DNA from: Pseudacidovorax intermedius
Lineage (GTDB): Bacteria > Pseudomonadota > Gammaproteobacteria > Burkholderiales > Burkholderiaceae_C
Direction: 5' to 3'
Assembly (NCBI RefSeq): GCF_003350475.1
Contig: NZ_QQAV01000008.1
Span: forward strand, 96,507 to 160,506
Length of the DNA: 64,000 bases
The position numbers and the translations under genes are program-made. Shown here piece after piece: positions 19,373 through 27,573 of this stretch (within the stretch, counting starts at the first letter, position 1; every line of letters begins with the position of its first letter). A model generated the notes under the pieces. It saw only the letters and a list, made by a program, of their open reading frames with translations, did no database searches and was not told where the DNA came from.

Positions 19373-19858
19373 GTGCCAATAAATTGCAAATTCAAGCTTA
19401 ACAGGCAGGACCTCTCGATGCTCGAATGTCCAGGCGTCGGAAACTTCCTGGCGTTCTCGGGAAGTGGAAAAGCGAAGAACGATCCTGATGCTGCTGATCA
19501 GCCCGGTGCTGGACCCTTGCCGCCCGGCCGTTACTACGTCACGGATCGAGGTGGCGGTGGAATATTCACGCACATTTTGGATGGGGCAAAGGATATCTGG
19601 GCAGATACGAATCGCTCAGCTTGGTTTGCGTTATACAGGGACGACGGCAAGATTGACGACGAGACTTTCGTGAACGGGGTACGCCGAAGTAATTTTCGTC
19701 TCCACCCGCATGGACGCTTTAATATCAGCGAAGGCTGTATTACCTTGGCAAGTCTAGGTGAGTTCAATAGGTTGAGGTCAGCTCTTCTGGAAACGGTTCC
19801 ACTGATAATTCCGAGCGGCACGGGACGCGCTTACGGAATTATCGACGTCACCCAATAA
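19373..19858 (+). CDS. Tlde1/DUF2778-type peptidoglycan L,D-transpeptidase-like effector
   Basis: 161 residues from a GTG start with GGGAGG six bases upstream. The core motif is LHPHGRFNISEGCITL with His113, Ser119 and Cys122, the H...SxGC arrangement of the DUF2778 family whose founding member Tlde1 is a type VI effector that modifies or cleaves the tetrapeptide stems of peptidoglycan. PLPPGRYYV earlier in the protein is also typical. No signal peptide is seen, as expected for an effector delivered by Hcp or VgrG into the target periplasm. The stop codon overlaps the next ATG, and hcp lies two genes downstream. Codon use is AT-richer than the flanking chromosome. Confidence 0.85.
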   Translation: MPINCKFKLNRQDLSMLECPGVGNFLAFSGSGKAKNDPDAADQPGAGPLPPGRYYVTDRGGGGIFTHILDGAKDIWADTNRSAWFALYRDDGKIDDETFVNGVRRSNFRLHPHGRFNISEGCITLASLGEFNRLRSALLETVPLIIPSGTGRAYGIIDVTQ

Positions 19859-20127
19859 TGTCGAAGAATAAACCCGTTAGAAGGTGGGCCACCGTCTTTC
19901 TTGTCTTCCTGCCCGTATTTCTTGTAGGCTTGCTCGGTATAGCTTACTTTATCTACTCGAACGAATTTCGGATGGATGCTTGGCTTCGGTTCATTCATCA
20001 CGTTGACGTGCTGGGCATATTCAGTCATTCAAGCGATGAAGACTTGGATGATGCCGTGTTTCTGTCCATCGGCTTTTTCTACGCGCCTGTCGCTGCTCTG
20101 CTGACGAAGGTCGTGCTCATGAGATGA
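19858..20127 (+). CDS. Small membrane protein, candidate immunity to the Tlde1-like effector
   Basis: 89 residues. The ATG shares its A with the effector stop (TAATG), so the two are translationally coupled. A positively charged N-terminus is followed by a long hydrophobic segment (about 10-33), a polar, acidic loop (SSDEDLDDA) and a second hydrophobic segment near the C-terminus. This would put the loop in the periplasm, where a peptidoglycan effector acts. I recognise no named family; the immunity role is inferred only from coupling, size and membrane topology. Confidence 0.7.
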   Translation: MSKNKPVRRWATVFLVFLPVFLVGLLGIAYFIYSNEFRMDAWLRFIHHVDVLGIFSHSSDEDLDDAVFLSIGFFYAPVAALLTKVVLMR

Positions 20128-20193
20128 AGATGAGCCTGTCCGCCGAAAATTACACGAACCGTCGATCTCTTGTACCAACTTCTGAGGTAACCC

Positions 20194-20670
20194 ATGGCAT
20201 CTGACATTTTTCTGAAGATCGACGGGATCACCGGAGAATCCCAGGACTCCAAGCATTTGGGGGAAATAGATATCACCGCCTGGAGTTGGTCGGTCCTTCA
20301 AGAAGGACGCATGATGGCTGGCTCGGGTGGAGGAGCGCCAAAGGCGACGGCCAACGATATGGAGCTTATCCACCAAATCGACAGGGCGTCACCGGGCTTG
20401 ATGACGGCCTGCTTCATTGGGCGACGATTTCCTCAAGCGATATTGACTCTGAGGAAGGCTGGCGGCTTGCCTCTGGATTTCATGAAGATAACGCTGTCGG
20501 ACGTTCTGATCACCAAGGTAAATCCGAGCGGCGGGGCAGGCGGTCATTTTGAGCAAATTCATCTGTCCTTTGCGAAGATCAAGCAGGAATATTTGATGCA
20601 AAACGCCAATGGTGGGAGCGCCGGCACCGTCGTCGGCAGCTTCGACATCAAAAACAATTTGGTAGCGTAG
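20194..20670 (+). CDS. hcp: Type VI secretion tube protein Hcp
   Basis: 158 residues starting MASDIFLKIDGITGESQD, with ITAWSWSVLQ and the C-terminal FAKIKQEYLMQ, standard Hcp features. GAGG lies eight bases before the ATG. Hcp hexamers form the secreted inner tube and can hold small effectors in their lumen. Placed directly after the Tlde1-like effector and its candidate immunity gene, this copy may be the cognate carrier. No tss structural genes are nearby, so it is an auxiliary or orphan hcp. Confidence 0.96.
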   Translation: MASDIFLKIDGITGESQDSKHLGEIDITAWSWSVLQEGRMMAGSGGGAPKATANDMELIHQIDRASPGLMTACFIGRRFPQAILTLRKAGGLPLDFMKITLSDVLITKVNPSGGAGGHFEQIHLSFAKIKQEYLMQNANGGSAGTVVGSFDIKNNLVA

Positions 20671-20748
20671 GCTTGCGCAGCGATTCGCACTTCAATTAGT
20701 TCGTGCGATCCATACCGGCGCCCAATAGAAGATTCAGAGGAGGCGACC

Positions 20749-21165
20749 GTGCTTTACCCTGTCTACGTCCACAAGGACAAGGACAGCGCTTTTGGCTTGA
20801 CCTTTCCTGATCTGCCCGGCTGCTTCGCGGCCGCAGACGAGCCCGCCGGTATTCCCAGCGCAGCGCAGGAAGCCGTTGAGGTCCACTACGGCAACGACGC
20901 GGAGCCCATTACCGCGCCCACCGGCGCCGATCAGTGGGCGGGCAGCAAGGACTTCAAGGGCGGCTCCTGGATGCTGGTGGACATCGACCTCGCCAAGGTG
21001 CGCGACAAGGCCGTGCGTGTGAACGTGAGCATGTCTGAGGCCTTGTTGCAGCGCATCGATCAATACGCGAGTAAGCGCCGCATCTCGCGATCGGCATTCC
21101 TGGCTGCGGCCGCAGAGCATGAGATGGCCGAGCGCGCGAACCGACGGTGGACTCGGACGCGGTAA
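20749..21165 (+). CDS. HicB-family antitoxin-like protein without an adjacent HicA
   Basis: 138 residues from a GTG start with GAGGAGG just upstream. The N-terminal half (YPVYVHKDKDSAFGLTFPDLPGCF) is the degraded RNase H-like HicB fold; the C-terminal part (VRVNVSMSEALLQRIDQYASKRRISRS) is a ribbon-helix-helix DNA-binding domain. HicB normally inhibits HicA, a small mRNA interferase, and represses the operon. Only 78 bases separate it from hcp and there is no hicA-like frame on either side, so it is solitary and may act as a transcription factor. Confidence 0.85.
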   Translation: MLYPVYVHKDKDSAFGLTFPDLPGCFAAADEPAGIPSAAQEAVEVHYGNDAEPITAPTGADQWAGSKDFKGGSWMLVDIDLAKVRDKAVRVNVSMSEALLQRIDQYASKRRISRSAFLAAAAEHEMAERANRRWTRTR

Positions 21166-21170
21166 GCCAC

Positions 21171-22085
21171 TCAGTCCCCCGCCTTGGCCCGTTCCAGCAA
21201 CAACCCCCGCAGCGTCTCCATCAACGGCGACCACGCCGACCCCGGCCGCGACAGCAGCACCACCGCCCGCGGGATGCGCAGGGCCGCCACCGGCAACTGC
21301 GTGAAGCGCTCGGCCGGCGCCAGCTGCATCAGCGAGCGCGGCAAGAGCGTCACCAGGTCGGTGGCAGCCAGCACCGTCAGGTTCATCTCCGACGAGAAGG
21401 GCACCTCGACCACCACCTGCGGCGCGGGCAGCCCCTGCCGCGCGTAGACGGCCTCCACGGTGCGGTAGGCGAAGGAATGCTCGGGCCCGAGCATCCAGCC
21501 GTAGGCGGCGACGTCTTTCAGCATCGGCCGGGCGAGCCGTGTGAGCGGGTGACCGACCCGCACCAGCGGCAGCAGCGGATCGCTGTCGACCTTGGTGCGT
21601 TCGGCCGGCAGCGGCAGGCCTTCGTACGCGGGCACCAGGGCCAGGTCCAGCGTGCCGTCCTGCACCTGGGCGGCGAGGGCGTCGGAGCGGTCCACGCGCA
21701 TCTTCACGCGCAGGCCGGGGCGCATGGCGAGCATGGGACCCAGCACGGCGGCCATGCGGTTGCCGCCGGTGGTGTCGGTCACGCCCAGGCGCAGCAGGCC
21801 GGCCTGGCGGGCGCGCATCTCGTCGGCCAGCAGTACCGTGTCGGCGTACTCGGCCTGCAGGCGGCGCATCTGCTCGGCCACCCGCAGGCCGGCCGAGGTC
21901 AGCCGCACGCCGCGCACGCTGCGCTCGAAGAGCTGCAGCCCGAACTCGCGCTCCACCCGCTGCATCGCCTTGGTGAGCGCCGACTGGGTCACGCCCTGCT
22001 CGTCCGCAGCGGCCGAGAGCTGGCCTTCACGGGCCACGGCGAGGAAGTAGCGGATGTCCTGGATCGAGAGATTCATTCCTGGCAT
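21171..22085 (-). CDS. LysR-family transcriptional regulator
   Basis: About 304 residues (301 from the ATG at 22076). The N-terminal winged helix reads IQDIRYFLAVAREGQLSAAADEQGVTQSALTKAMQRVE, with a two-lobed co-inducer domain following. It is divergent from the sulfatase gene, with about 80 bases between starts, the usual arrangement for a LysR protein controlling the divergent operon, here sulfatase plus Bug receptor. The effector molecule is unknown. Confidence 0.9.
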   Translation of the reverse strand: MPGMNLSIQDIRYFLAVAREGQLSAAADEQGVTQSALTKAMQRVEREFGLQLFERSVRGVRLTSAGLRVAEQMRRLQAEYADTVLLADEMRARQAGLLRLGVTDTTGGNRMAAVLGPMLAMRPGLRVKMRVDRSDALAAQVQDGTLDLALVPAYEGLPLPAERTKVDSDPLLPLVRVGHPLTRLARPMLKDVAAYGWMLGPEHSFAYRTVEAVYARQGLPAPQVVVEVPFSSEMNLTVLAATDLVTLLPRSLMQLAPAERFTQLPVAALRIPRAVVLLSRPGSAWSPLMETLRGLLLERAKAGD

Positions 22086-22167
22086 TCATGGCAAGGCGGT
22101 GGAACGGGAATGCTAGAAGACGCCGCGCTGTCATAGATTGCGGGCCATCCAATCCCTTTTGCTTTCG

Positions 22168-23502
22168 ATGGCCTCCCACGCTTCTCCCCACATCGTCCTC
22201 ATCGTGGCCGACAACCTCGGCTGGGGCGAACTCGGCTGCTATGGCGGCGGCGCCCTGCGCGGCGCACCCACGCCGCGCATCGACGCGCTGGCCCGCCAGG
22301 GCCTGCTGCTGCAGAACTTCAACGTCGAGAGCGACTGCGTGCCGACGCGCTCGGCCCTCATGTCGGGCCGGCATCCGATCCGCACCGGCTGCCTGCAGTC
22401 GGTGCCGCCGGGCCTGCCGCAGGGCCTCACGCGCTGGGAGGTGACGCTGCCGCAGCTGCTGTCGCAGGTCGGCTATGCCACGGCCCACTTCGGCAAGTGG
22501 CACCTGGGCGATGTAGCCGGGCGCTTTCCGTCGGATCGCGGCTTCGACGAGTGGTACGGCATTCCGCGCACCACGGACGAAAGCCAGTTCACGTCCTCCG
22601 TCGGCTTCGACCCCAGCGTGGTCGACCTGCCCTACATCATGGAAGGCCGTGCCGGCGAGCCCTCGCGCGAGGTCAAGCTTTACGACCTGGAGGCGCGCCG
22701 CGGCATCGACGCCGACCTGGTGGACCGCTCCTGCGCCTTCATGCAGCGCCATGTGGCGGCGAACCGGCCCTTCTTTTTGTACCTGCCGCTGGTGCACCTG
22801 CACTTTCCGACGCTGCCGCATCCGGACTTTGCTGGCAGCACCGGCAATGGCGACTTTGCCGACTCCATGGCCGAGATGGACCACCGCGTGGGCCAGATCG
22901 TCGACGAGGTGGAGCGCCTGGGCATTGCCGACAACACCCTGTTCATCTTCTGCAGCGACAACGGCCCGGAGTTCCGCGCGCCCTACCGCGGCACGGCCGG
23001 CCCCTGGCGCGGGACATATCACACGGCCATGGAAGGCAGCCTGCGCGTGCCCTTCATCGCGCGCTGGCCGGGCCGCATCGAGCCGGGCCGCGTGAGCAAT
23101 GAGATCGTGCACGTGACCGACCTCTTCACCACCCTGGCGGCCGTGGCCGGTGCCTCACTGCCGCAGGACCGGCCCATCGACGGCGTGGACCAGCGGGCCT
23201 TCTTCTTCGGCGAGCAGCCGAAGTCGGCGCGCGAGGGCTTTCTCTTCTACATCAAGCAGGAGTTGCGCGCGGCCAAGTGGCGCGACTGGAAGCTGCACTT
23301 CTACTGGGAGCCCGAGGTCAACCAGGGCCAGGGCAAGCTGGAGTCGCCCTACCTGTTCAACGTGACCCGAGACCCGAAGGAAGAGACCGATGTGCTGGTC
23401 TTCAACACCTGGGTCATGGGCCCGGTGCTGCGCATGATCCGCGACTTCAACGCCAGTGCGGCCGCGCATCCGCACACGCCACCCGGCCAGCTCGACCGCT
23501 GA
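22168..23502 (+). CDS. Sulfatase (arylsulfatase family, formylglycine type)
   Basis: 444 residues from the ATG at 22168; a TTG ten codons earlier is weaker. The alkaline-phosphatase-superfamily metal site is visible at the start (VADNLGWGELGCYGGG), followed by the modification motif CVPTRSALMSGRHP with Cys57 as the residue converted to formylglycine, then HFGKWHLGD and a later DNGPE metal motif. It hydrolyses sulfate esters. No clear signal peptide is seen. Activity needs a formylglycine-generating enzyme encoded elsewhere. It is followed after 35 bases by a Bug receptor, suggesting import of a sulfated or desulfated organic acid. Confidence 0.9.
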   Translation: MASHASPHIVLIVADNLGWGELGCYGGGALRGAPTPRIDALARQGLLLQNFNVESDCVPTRSALMSGRHPIRTGCLQSVPPGLPQGLTRWEVTLPQLLSQVGYATAHFGKWHLGDVAGRFPSDRGFDEWYGIPRTTDESQFTSSVGFDPSVVDLPYIMEGRAGEPSREVKLYDLEARRGIDADLVDRSCAFMQRHVAANRPFFLYLPLVHLHFPTLPHPDFAGSTGNGDFADSMAEMDHRVGQIVDEVERLGIADNTLFIFCSDNGPEFRAPYRGTAGPWRGTYHTAMEGSLRVPFIARWPGRIEPGRVSNEIVHVTDLFTTLAAVAGASLPQDRPIDGVDQRAFFFGEQPKSAREGFLFYIKQELRAAKWRDWKLHFYWEPEVNQGQGKLESPYLFNVTRDPKEETDVLVFNTWVMGPVLRMIRDFNASAAAHPHTPPGQLDR

Positions 23503-23537
23503 GCACCACTCTTCGAACAACTCCCGGAAGCAAGCCC

Positions 23538-24509
23538 ATGACCACCTCCACCACCCGCCGCCATCTGCTGCGCCTGTCGGCGCTCGCACTCTCCGCCATG
23601 GCCCTCGGCGCCCATGCCGAAGCGCCCTGGCCCGAAGCCAAGCCCATCACCTGGATCGTGGGCTTCGTGCCCGGCGGTTCGGTGGACGTGCTCACGCGCG
23701 CCTTCGCCAAGGCCGTGTCCGACCAGATCGGCCAGTCCATCGTGGTCGACAACGTGCCCGGTGCCTCGGGCGCACTGGCGCTGAAGCAGGCGGCGCGCGC
23801 CAAGGGCGACGGCTACACGCTGGTGACCGTGCCGGGGCCCGTGCTCTTCGGCCAGAAGCAGCCCGAGGTGGGCCGCGAGCTGCAGGCGGTGGGCCTGCTG
23901 TCGCAGGGCCCCATCGTGCTGGTGGGTGGCGCCTCGCTGCCTCAGGCCGACCTGAGCTCGCTGATCGCCGCGATGAAGAAGAACCCGCAGCAGTGGGACT
24001 ACGCCAGCTCTGGCATCGGCACCGGCCAGCACCTGGCCGGCGAGCTGTTCAACCAGATGGCCGGCACGCAGATGCTGCATGTGCCGTACAAGGGCGGCGG
24101 CCAGGCGGTGGTGGACATCGTCGGCGGCCAGGTCAAGCTGGGCATGCTGGGCGTCACGCCCGTGCTGGCCCAGATCAAGGCCGGCCAGCTGCGCGCCTAT
24201 GCGGTGACCACGCCCTACCGCATCCCCAGCCTGCCCAATGTGCCGACCATGAGCGAGGCCGGGCTCAAGGGCTACGAGGCCACGCAGTACTTCGCCGTCG
24301 CTGCGGCCAAGGGTGTGCCCGAGCCGGTGGTGGCGCGGCTCAATGCCGCCATCGCCAAGGCGGCCGAGAACCCGCAGGTGAAGGCGGCCCTGGAAGCCGG
24401 CGGCCAGCTGCCGGGGCACATGTCGCCCGCCGAGGCAGAGAAGTTCGTGCAGGACAGCCTGCGCAAGTTCGGCGACGTGGCGACCAAGGCCAAGATCGTC
24501 CTGAACTGA
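23538..24509 (+). CDS. Bug-family periplasmic solute receptor (TctC-like)
   Basis: 323 residues. A twin-Arg-like N-terminus (RRHLLRLSALALSAMALGAHAEA) serves as signal peptide. The Bug signature follows: PITWIVGFVPGGSVDVLTRA, HVPYKGGGQAVVDIVGGQVKLG and the VPTMSEAGL motif near the end. Bug proteins bind carboxylates or related acids in a closing two-lobed pocket and usually feed TctAB transporters. No tctAB follows here, so it must use a distant permease or act as a sensor. It is co-oriented with the sulfatase, probably in one operon. Confidence 0.92.
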   Translation: MTTSTTRRHLLRLSALALSAMALGAHAEAPWPEAKPITWIVGFVPGGSVDVLTRAFAKAVSDQIGQSIVVDNVPGASGALALKQAARAKGDGYTLVTVPGPVLFGQKQPEVGRELQAVGLLSQGPIVLVGGASLPQADLSSLIAAMKKNPQQWDYASSGIGTGQHLAGELFNQMAGTQMLHVPYKGGGQAVVDIVGGQVKLGMLGVTPVLAQIKAGQLRAYAVTTPYRIPSLPNVPTMSEAGLKGYEATQYFAVAAAKGVPEPVVARLNAAIAKAAENPQVKAALEAGGQLPGHMSPAEAEKFVQDSLRKFGDVATKAKIVLN

Positions 24510-24556
24510 GTGGAGCGCGGTCGGGCTTCATCGGGCCCGGGTCGCCGCTCGTTCGA

Positions 24557-25606
24557 TCAGGCGGCCGACGAGCCCCGCACCACCAGCGTGCCCGGCAGCA
24601 GCAGCTCGCGCGCCGGGCCTTCCAGGCCCTGCATGCGCTCGATCAGGCAGGTGGCGGCGGCGCGGCCGAGTTCGTCGGTGGGCTGCGCCAGGGTGCTGAG
24701 GCCCGGGCCGACCAGCGAGGCCCATTCGGGCTCGTCGAAGCCGATGAAGCCCAGCTCCTCTCCGAACTCCCAGCCCAGTTGGCGCACGGCCTGCGCCACG
24801 CGCAGCGTGACCACCGAGTTGCCGGCCACCACCGCGGCACGGCGCGGTGCGCGGGCGCGCTTGCGCAGGCCGCGCAGTGCATCGCGCAGACCTTCGTCGT
24901 CGCCCTCGGCCATCTCGAACACCTCGCCCCGCACGCGCGGCGAGGCCTGGGCATGCGCCTCCATGCAATCACGGAAGGCGGCGGCCCGCTCGCGCCGGGT
25001 GCTCACGCCCTGCTGCGGCTCGGTCACGTAGAGCAGTTCGCGCCAGCCGCCATCGATGAGGTGGCTGCAGGCCTCAGCCATGGCGCCGCGGTTGTCGATG
25101 GAGACGAAGTCCGCCTCCAGTCCGTCATGCCGCCGGTCCACCAGCACGGCCGGCTTGCCGTGGGCGGCGATGGCCTCGACCACGCCGGTCCCGCGGCCCA
25201 GGGTGTTGAGGATGAAGCCGTCCACCTGGTAGCCGGCCAGGGCGTCGATGGCTTCGCGCTCGCGGCCGGCCTCGTTGCCGATGTTGAACAGCATCACCAG
25301 GTAGCCCGCGTCCTTGCAGGCCTTCTCGGCACCGCGCAGCACGGCCACCGAGAAGGGGTTGGTGATGTCCGCCACGATCAGCCCGATGAGCCGCGAGCGG
25401 CCGTGGCTGAGCGCCTGCGCCATCGGGCTGGGCACGTAGCCCAGCTCGGCGATGGCGGCTTCGACACGGGCCGCGATGTCGGGGCTGAGCAGGCGCTCGC
25501 GGTGGTTGAAGAAGCGCGACACCGTGGCCTTGGACACGCCCGCCACGCGCGCGACGTCCGAGATGGTGGGGCGGCCCGGCCGCACGGCCGGCGGCTGTGT
25601 GTTCAT
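24557..25606 (-). CDS. ptxS: LacI-family repressor of the 2-ketogluconate operon (PtxS-like)
   Basis: 349 residues: N-terminal LacI helix-turn-helix (TISDVARVAGVSKATVSRFF) and hinge, then a periplasmic-binding-like sensor domain (LIGLIVADITNPF). It is the last gene of the kgu operon and its ATG overlaps the kguD stop by four bases. In Pseudomonas, PtxS represses the kgu genes and is released by 2-ketogluconate, binding the palindrome TGAAACCGGTTTCA; an identical palindrome sits in front of this operon at 31393-31406. Name assigned from this context. Confidence 0.85.
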   Translation of the reverse strand: MNTQPPAVRPGRPTISDVARVAGVSKATVSRFFNHRERLLSPDIAARVEAAIAELGYVPSPMAQALSHGRSRLIGLIVADITNPFSVAVLRGAEKACKDAGYLVMLFNIGNEAGREREAIDALAGYQVDGFILNTLGRGTGVVEAIAAHGKPAVLVDRRHDGLEADFVSIDNRGAMAEACSHLIDGGWRELLYVTEPQQGVSTRRERAAAFRDCMEAHAQASPRVRGEVFEMAEGDDEGLRDALRGLRKRARAPRRAAVVAGNSVVTLRVAQAVRQLGWEFGEELGFIGFDEPEWASLVGPGLSTLAQPTDELGRAAATCLIERMQGLEGPARELLLPGTLVVRGSSAA

Positions 25607-26589
25607 GAAGCCGCAGTGTCGTACACCGCAGCAGGGCGCCGGCCGGCCAATGCGTCCAGGAGGTTGCTCACGGCCAGCGCCGCCATGGCATGCCGCGTCT
25701 CGTGCGTGGCCGAGCCGATGTGCGGCAGCGGCGTCACCTTGGGGTGCGTGCGCAGGCGCGAGTCCAGCGGCAGCGGCTCGCGCGCGAACACGTCCAGGCC
25801 GGCGGCGCGCAGATGGCCGCTGTCCAGTGCGGCCAGCAAGGCCACCTCGTCCACGGTGGCACCGCGGCCGCCATTGATGAAGATGGCACCGGGCTTCATC
25901 TGCGCGAGCAGGGCGGCATCGACCATGCCCCGGGTCTGCGGCGTGAGCGGCAGCATCGCGACGACGAAGTCGGCGCGGTCCAGCAACTCAGGCAGCGGCG
26001 TGTGATGGGCGCGGCCCTGCAGTTCGGGCGCCTGCGCGGCCAGGTCCACCGGCCTGCGGGCGTGATACAGCACCGGCATGCCGAAGCCCAGCGCCGCGCG
26101 CCGCGCGATGGCCTGGCCGATGCGGCCGAAGCCCAGCAGGCCCAGCGTCTTGCCGTGCACGTCGAAGCCGAAGAGGTCTTCGCCGATGTTCCGGTCCCAC
26201 CGACCTTCGCGCACCAGCGTGGCCAGCTCGACCACACGGCGGCTGGTGGCCATCAGCAGGGCGAAGACGGTGTCGGCCACGGTCTCGTCCAGCACGCCGG
26301 GCGTGTGGGCCAGCACGATGTTGCGGGCATGAAGCGCGGCCAGGTCGTAGTTGTCCACGCCCACCGACACGCTGGAGACCACCTCCAACTTGGGCGCGGA
26401 AGCGATCACACCAGCGTCGATGGGAAAGCTGGAGCCGATCAGGCCCTGTGCCTCGGGCAGGGCGGCGTTGAAGGCGGCGCGGTCCTTCTTGGGGTCGGCG
26501 AAGCTGACGTCGTGCGCGGCCTGCAGCCGCGCCATCTGGTCGGGCGGGAGCGCCCGGAACACCAGGACCTTCTTGCGTGCGTCGCTCAC
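25603..26589 (-). CDS. kguD: 2-hydroxyacid dehydrogenase, probable 2-keto-6-phosphogluconate reductase (KguD-like)
   Basis: 328 residues of the D-isomer-specific 2-hydroxyacid dehydrogenase family. The NAD(P) motif is LGFGRIGQAIA; catalytic-region motifs include INGGRGATVDE (Arg), DVFAREPLP (Glu) and LPHIGSAT (His). In the kgu pathway this enzyme reduces 2-keto-6-phosphogluconate to 6-phosphogluconate. By fold alone it could also be a glyoxylate/hydroxypyruvate reductase; the neighbours decide. Start and stop overlap the flanking genes by four bases each. Confidence 0.83.
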   Translation of the reverse strand: MSDARKKVLVFRALPPDQMARLQAAHDVSFADPKKDRAAFNAALPEAQGLIGSSFPIDAGVIASAPKLEVVSSVSVGVDNYDLAALHARNIVLAHTPGVLDETVADTVFALLMATSRRVVELATLVREGRWDRNIGEDLFGFDVHGKTLGLLGFGRIGQAIARRAALGFGMPVLYHARRPVDLAAQAPELQGRAHHTPLPELLDRADFVVAMLPLTPQTRGMVDAALLAQMKPGAIFINGGRGATVDEVALLAALDSGHLRAAGLDVFAREPLPLDSRLRTHPKVTPLPHIGSATHETRHAMAALAVSNLLDALAGRRPAAVYDTAAS

Positions 26590-27539
26590 AGCCCTGCCTC
26601 CTGCAGCTGGGCCCGCGTGGGCAGGCCCTCGGTGTCGCCCAGCACCTGCACGGCGCGGGCACCGATCCAGGCGCCGCGGCGCACGGCCTCGGGCACGCTG
26701 CGGCCTTCGAGCAGGGCACTGACCACACCGGCCGCGAAGCCGTCGCCGGCGCCCACGGTGTCGATCACCTTCTCGACCGGGAAGCCGGGCACCCGGCCGC
26801 AGCCGGCGGTGGCGCTGTCGTAGTAGGCGCCTTCCGGCCCCAGCTTGACGACGACCAGCGAGGCACCGGCCTCACGGTAGAAGCGCGCGATGCCCTCGGG
26901 CGTGGCTTCACCCGTGAGCAGGCGGCCTTCCTCCAGGCCGGGCAGCACCCAGTCGGCCTTGGCGGCCAGCGCATTGATGCAGGTGCGCATGCGCTCGGTG
27001 CTGCCCCACAGGGTGGGCCGCAGGTTGGGGTCGAAGGAGATGCTGCGGCCCGCCGCGCGCATCAGGTCCAGCGTGCGGTGGGCGGTGGGCAGCGTGGTCT
27101 CGGAGACGGCCGCGAAGACGCCCGTGGCATGCAGGTGCCGGGCCGCGCACAGCCAGGCCTCGTCGATGTCCTCGGGCCGCATCTGGCTGGCGGCCGAGCC
27201 CTTGCGGTGATATTCGATGGGTGGATCGCTGCCGTCGGTGACGCGGCCCTTGAACTGGAAGCCGGTGCGTTGCGTGGCGTCGCACACCACATGCGAACAG
27301 TCGATGCCCTCGGCCTGCATCGTGGCCAGCAGCGAGCGGCCCATGGAGTCGGTGCCCAGCCGGCTGGCCCAGCCCACCTTCAGGCCCAGGCGTGCGAGGC
27401 CGATGGCGACGTTGGTCTCGGCGCCGGCGCTGCGCTTGTGGAAGAGCGTGGCCTGTTCGATGGGGCCGGGCTCGTCGGCCACCAGCAGCAGCATGGCTTC
27501 GCCGAAGGTGGCGACGTCGAAGGTGGGGGCGGTGGTCAT
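26586..27539 (-). CDS. kguK: PfkB-family sugar kinase, probable 2-ketogluconate kinase (KguK-like)
   Basis: 317 residues. It has the PfkB N-terminal GAETNVAIGLARLG signature and the C-terminal DTVGAGDGFAAGV motif with the catalytic Asp. The protein resembles 2-keto-3-deoxygluconate kinases; in the order kguE-kguK-kguD-ptxS it is best read as the kinase for 2-ketogluconate. The ATG starts the gene and the stop overlaps kguD (ATGA). Confidence 0.83.
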   Translation of the reverse strand: MTTAPTFDVATFGEAMLLLVADEPGPIEQATLFHKRSAGAETNVAIGLARLGLKVGWASRLGTDSMGRSLLATMQAEGIDCSHVVCDATQRTGFQFKGRVTDGSDPPIEYHRKGSAASQMRPEDIDEAWLCAARHLHATGVFAAVSETTLPTAHRTLDLMRAAGRSISFDPNLRPTLWGSTERMRTCINALAAKADWVLPGLEEGRLLTGEATPEGIARFYREAGASLVVVKLGPEGAYYDSATAGCGRVPGFPVEKVIDTVGAGDGFAAGVVSALLEGRSVPEAVRRGAWIGARAVQVLGDTEGLPTRAQLQEAGL

Positions 27540-27573
27540 GCGGGACGGTTCAGCGAAGGCTCGGGCGGGAGGT

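Noticed and set aside
20671-20748. Search for a hicA toxin gene beside the HicB-like gene
   Set aside because: The gap is 78 bases and holds no frame long enough for HicA; the downstream side runs straight into a convergent lysR gene.
23456-26005. An 849-codon plus-strand frame spanning the Bug gene and ptxS/kguD
   Set aside because: It is Arg/Ala/Gly-rich, crosses the convergent gene ends and has no recognisable domain.
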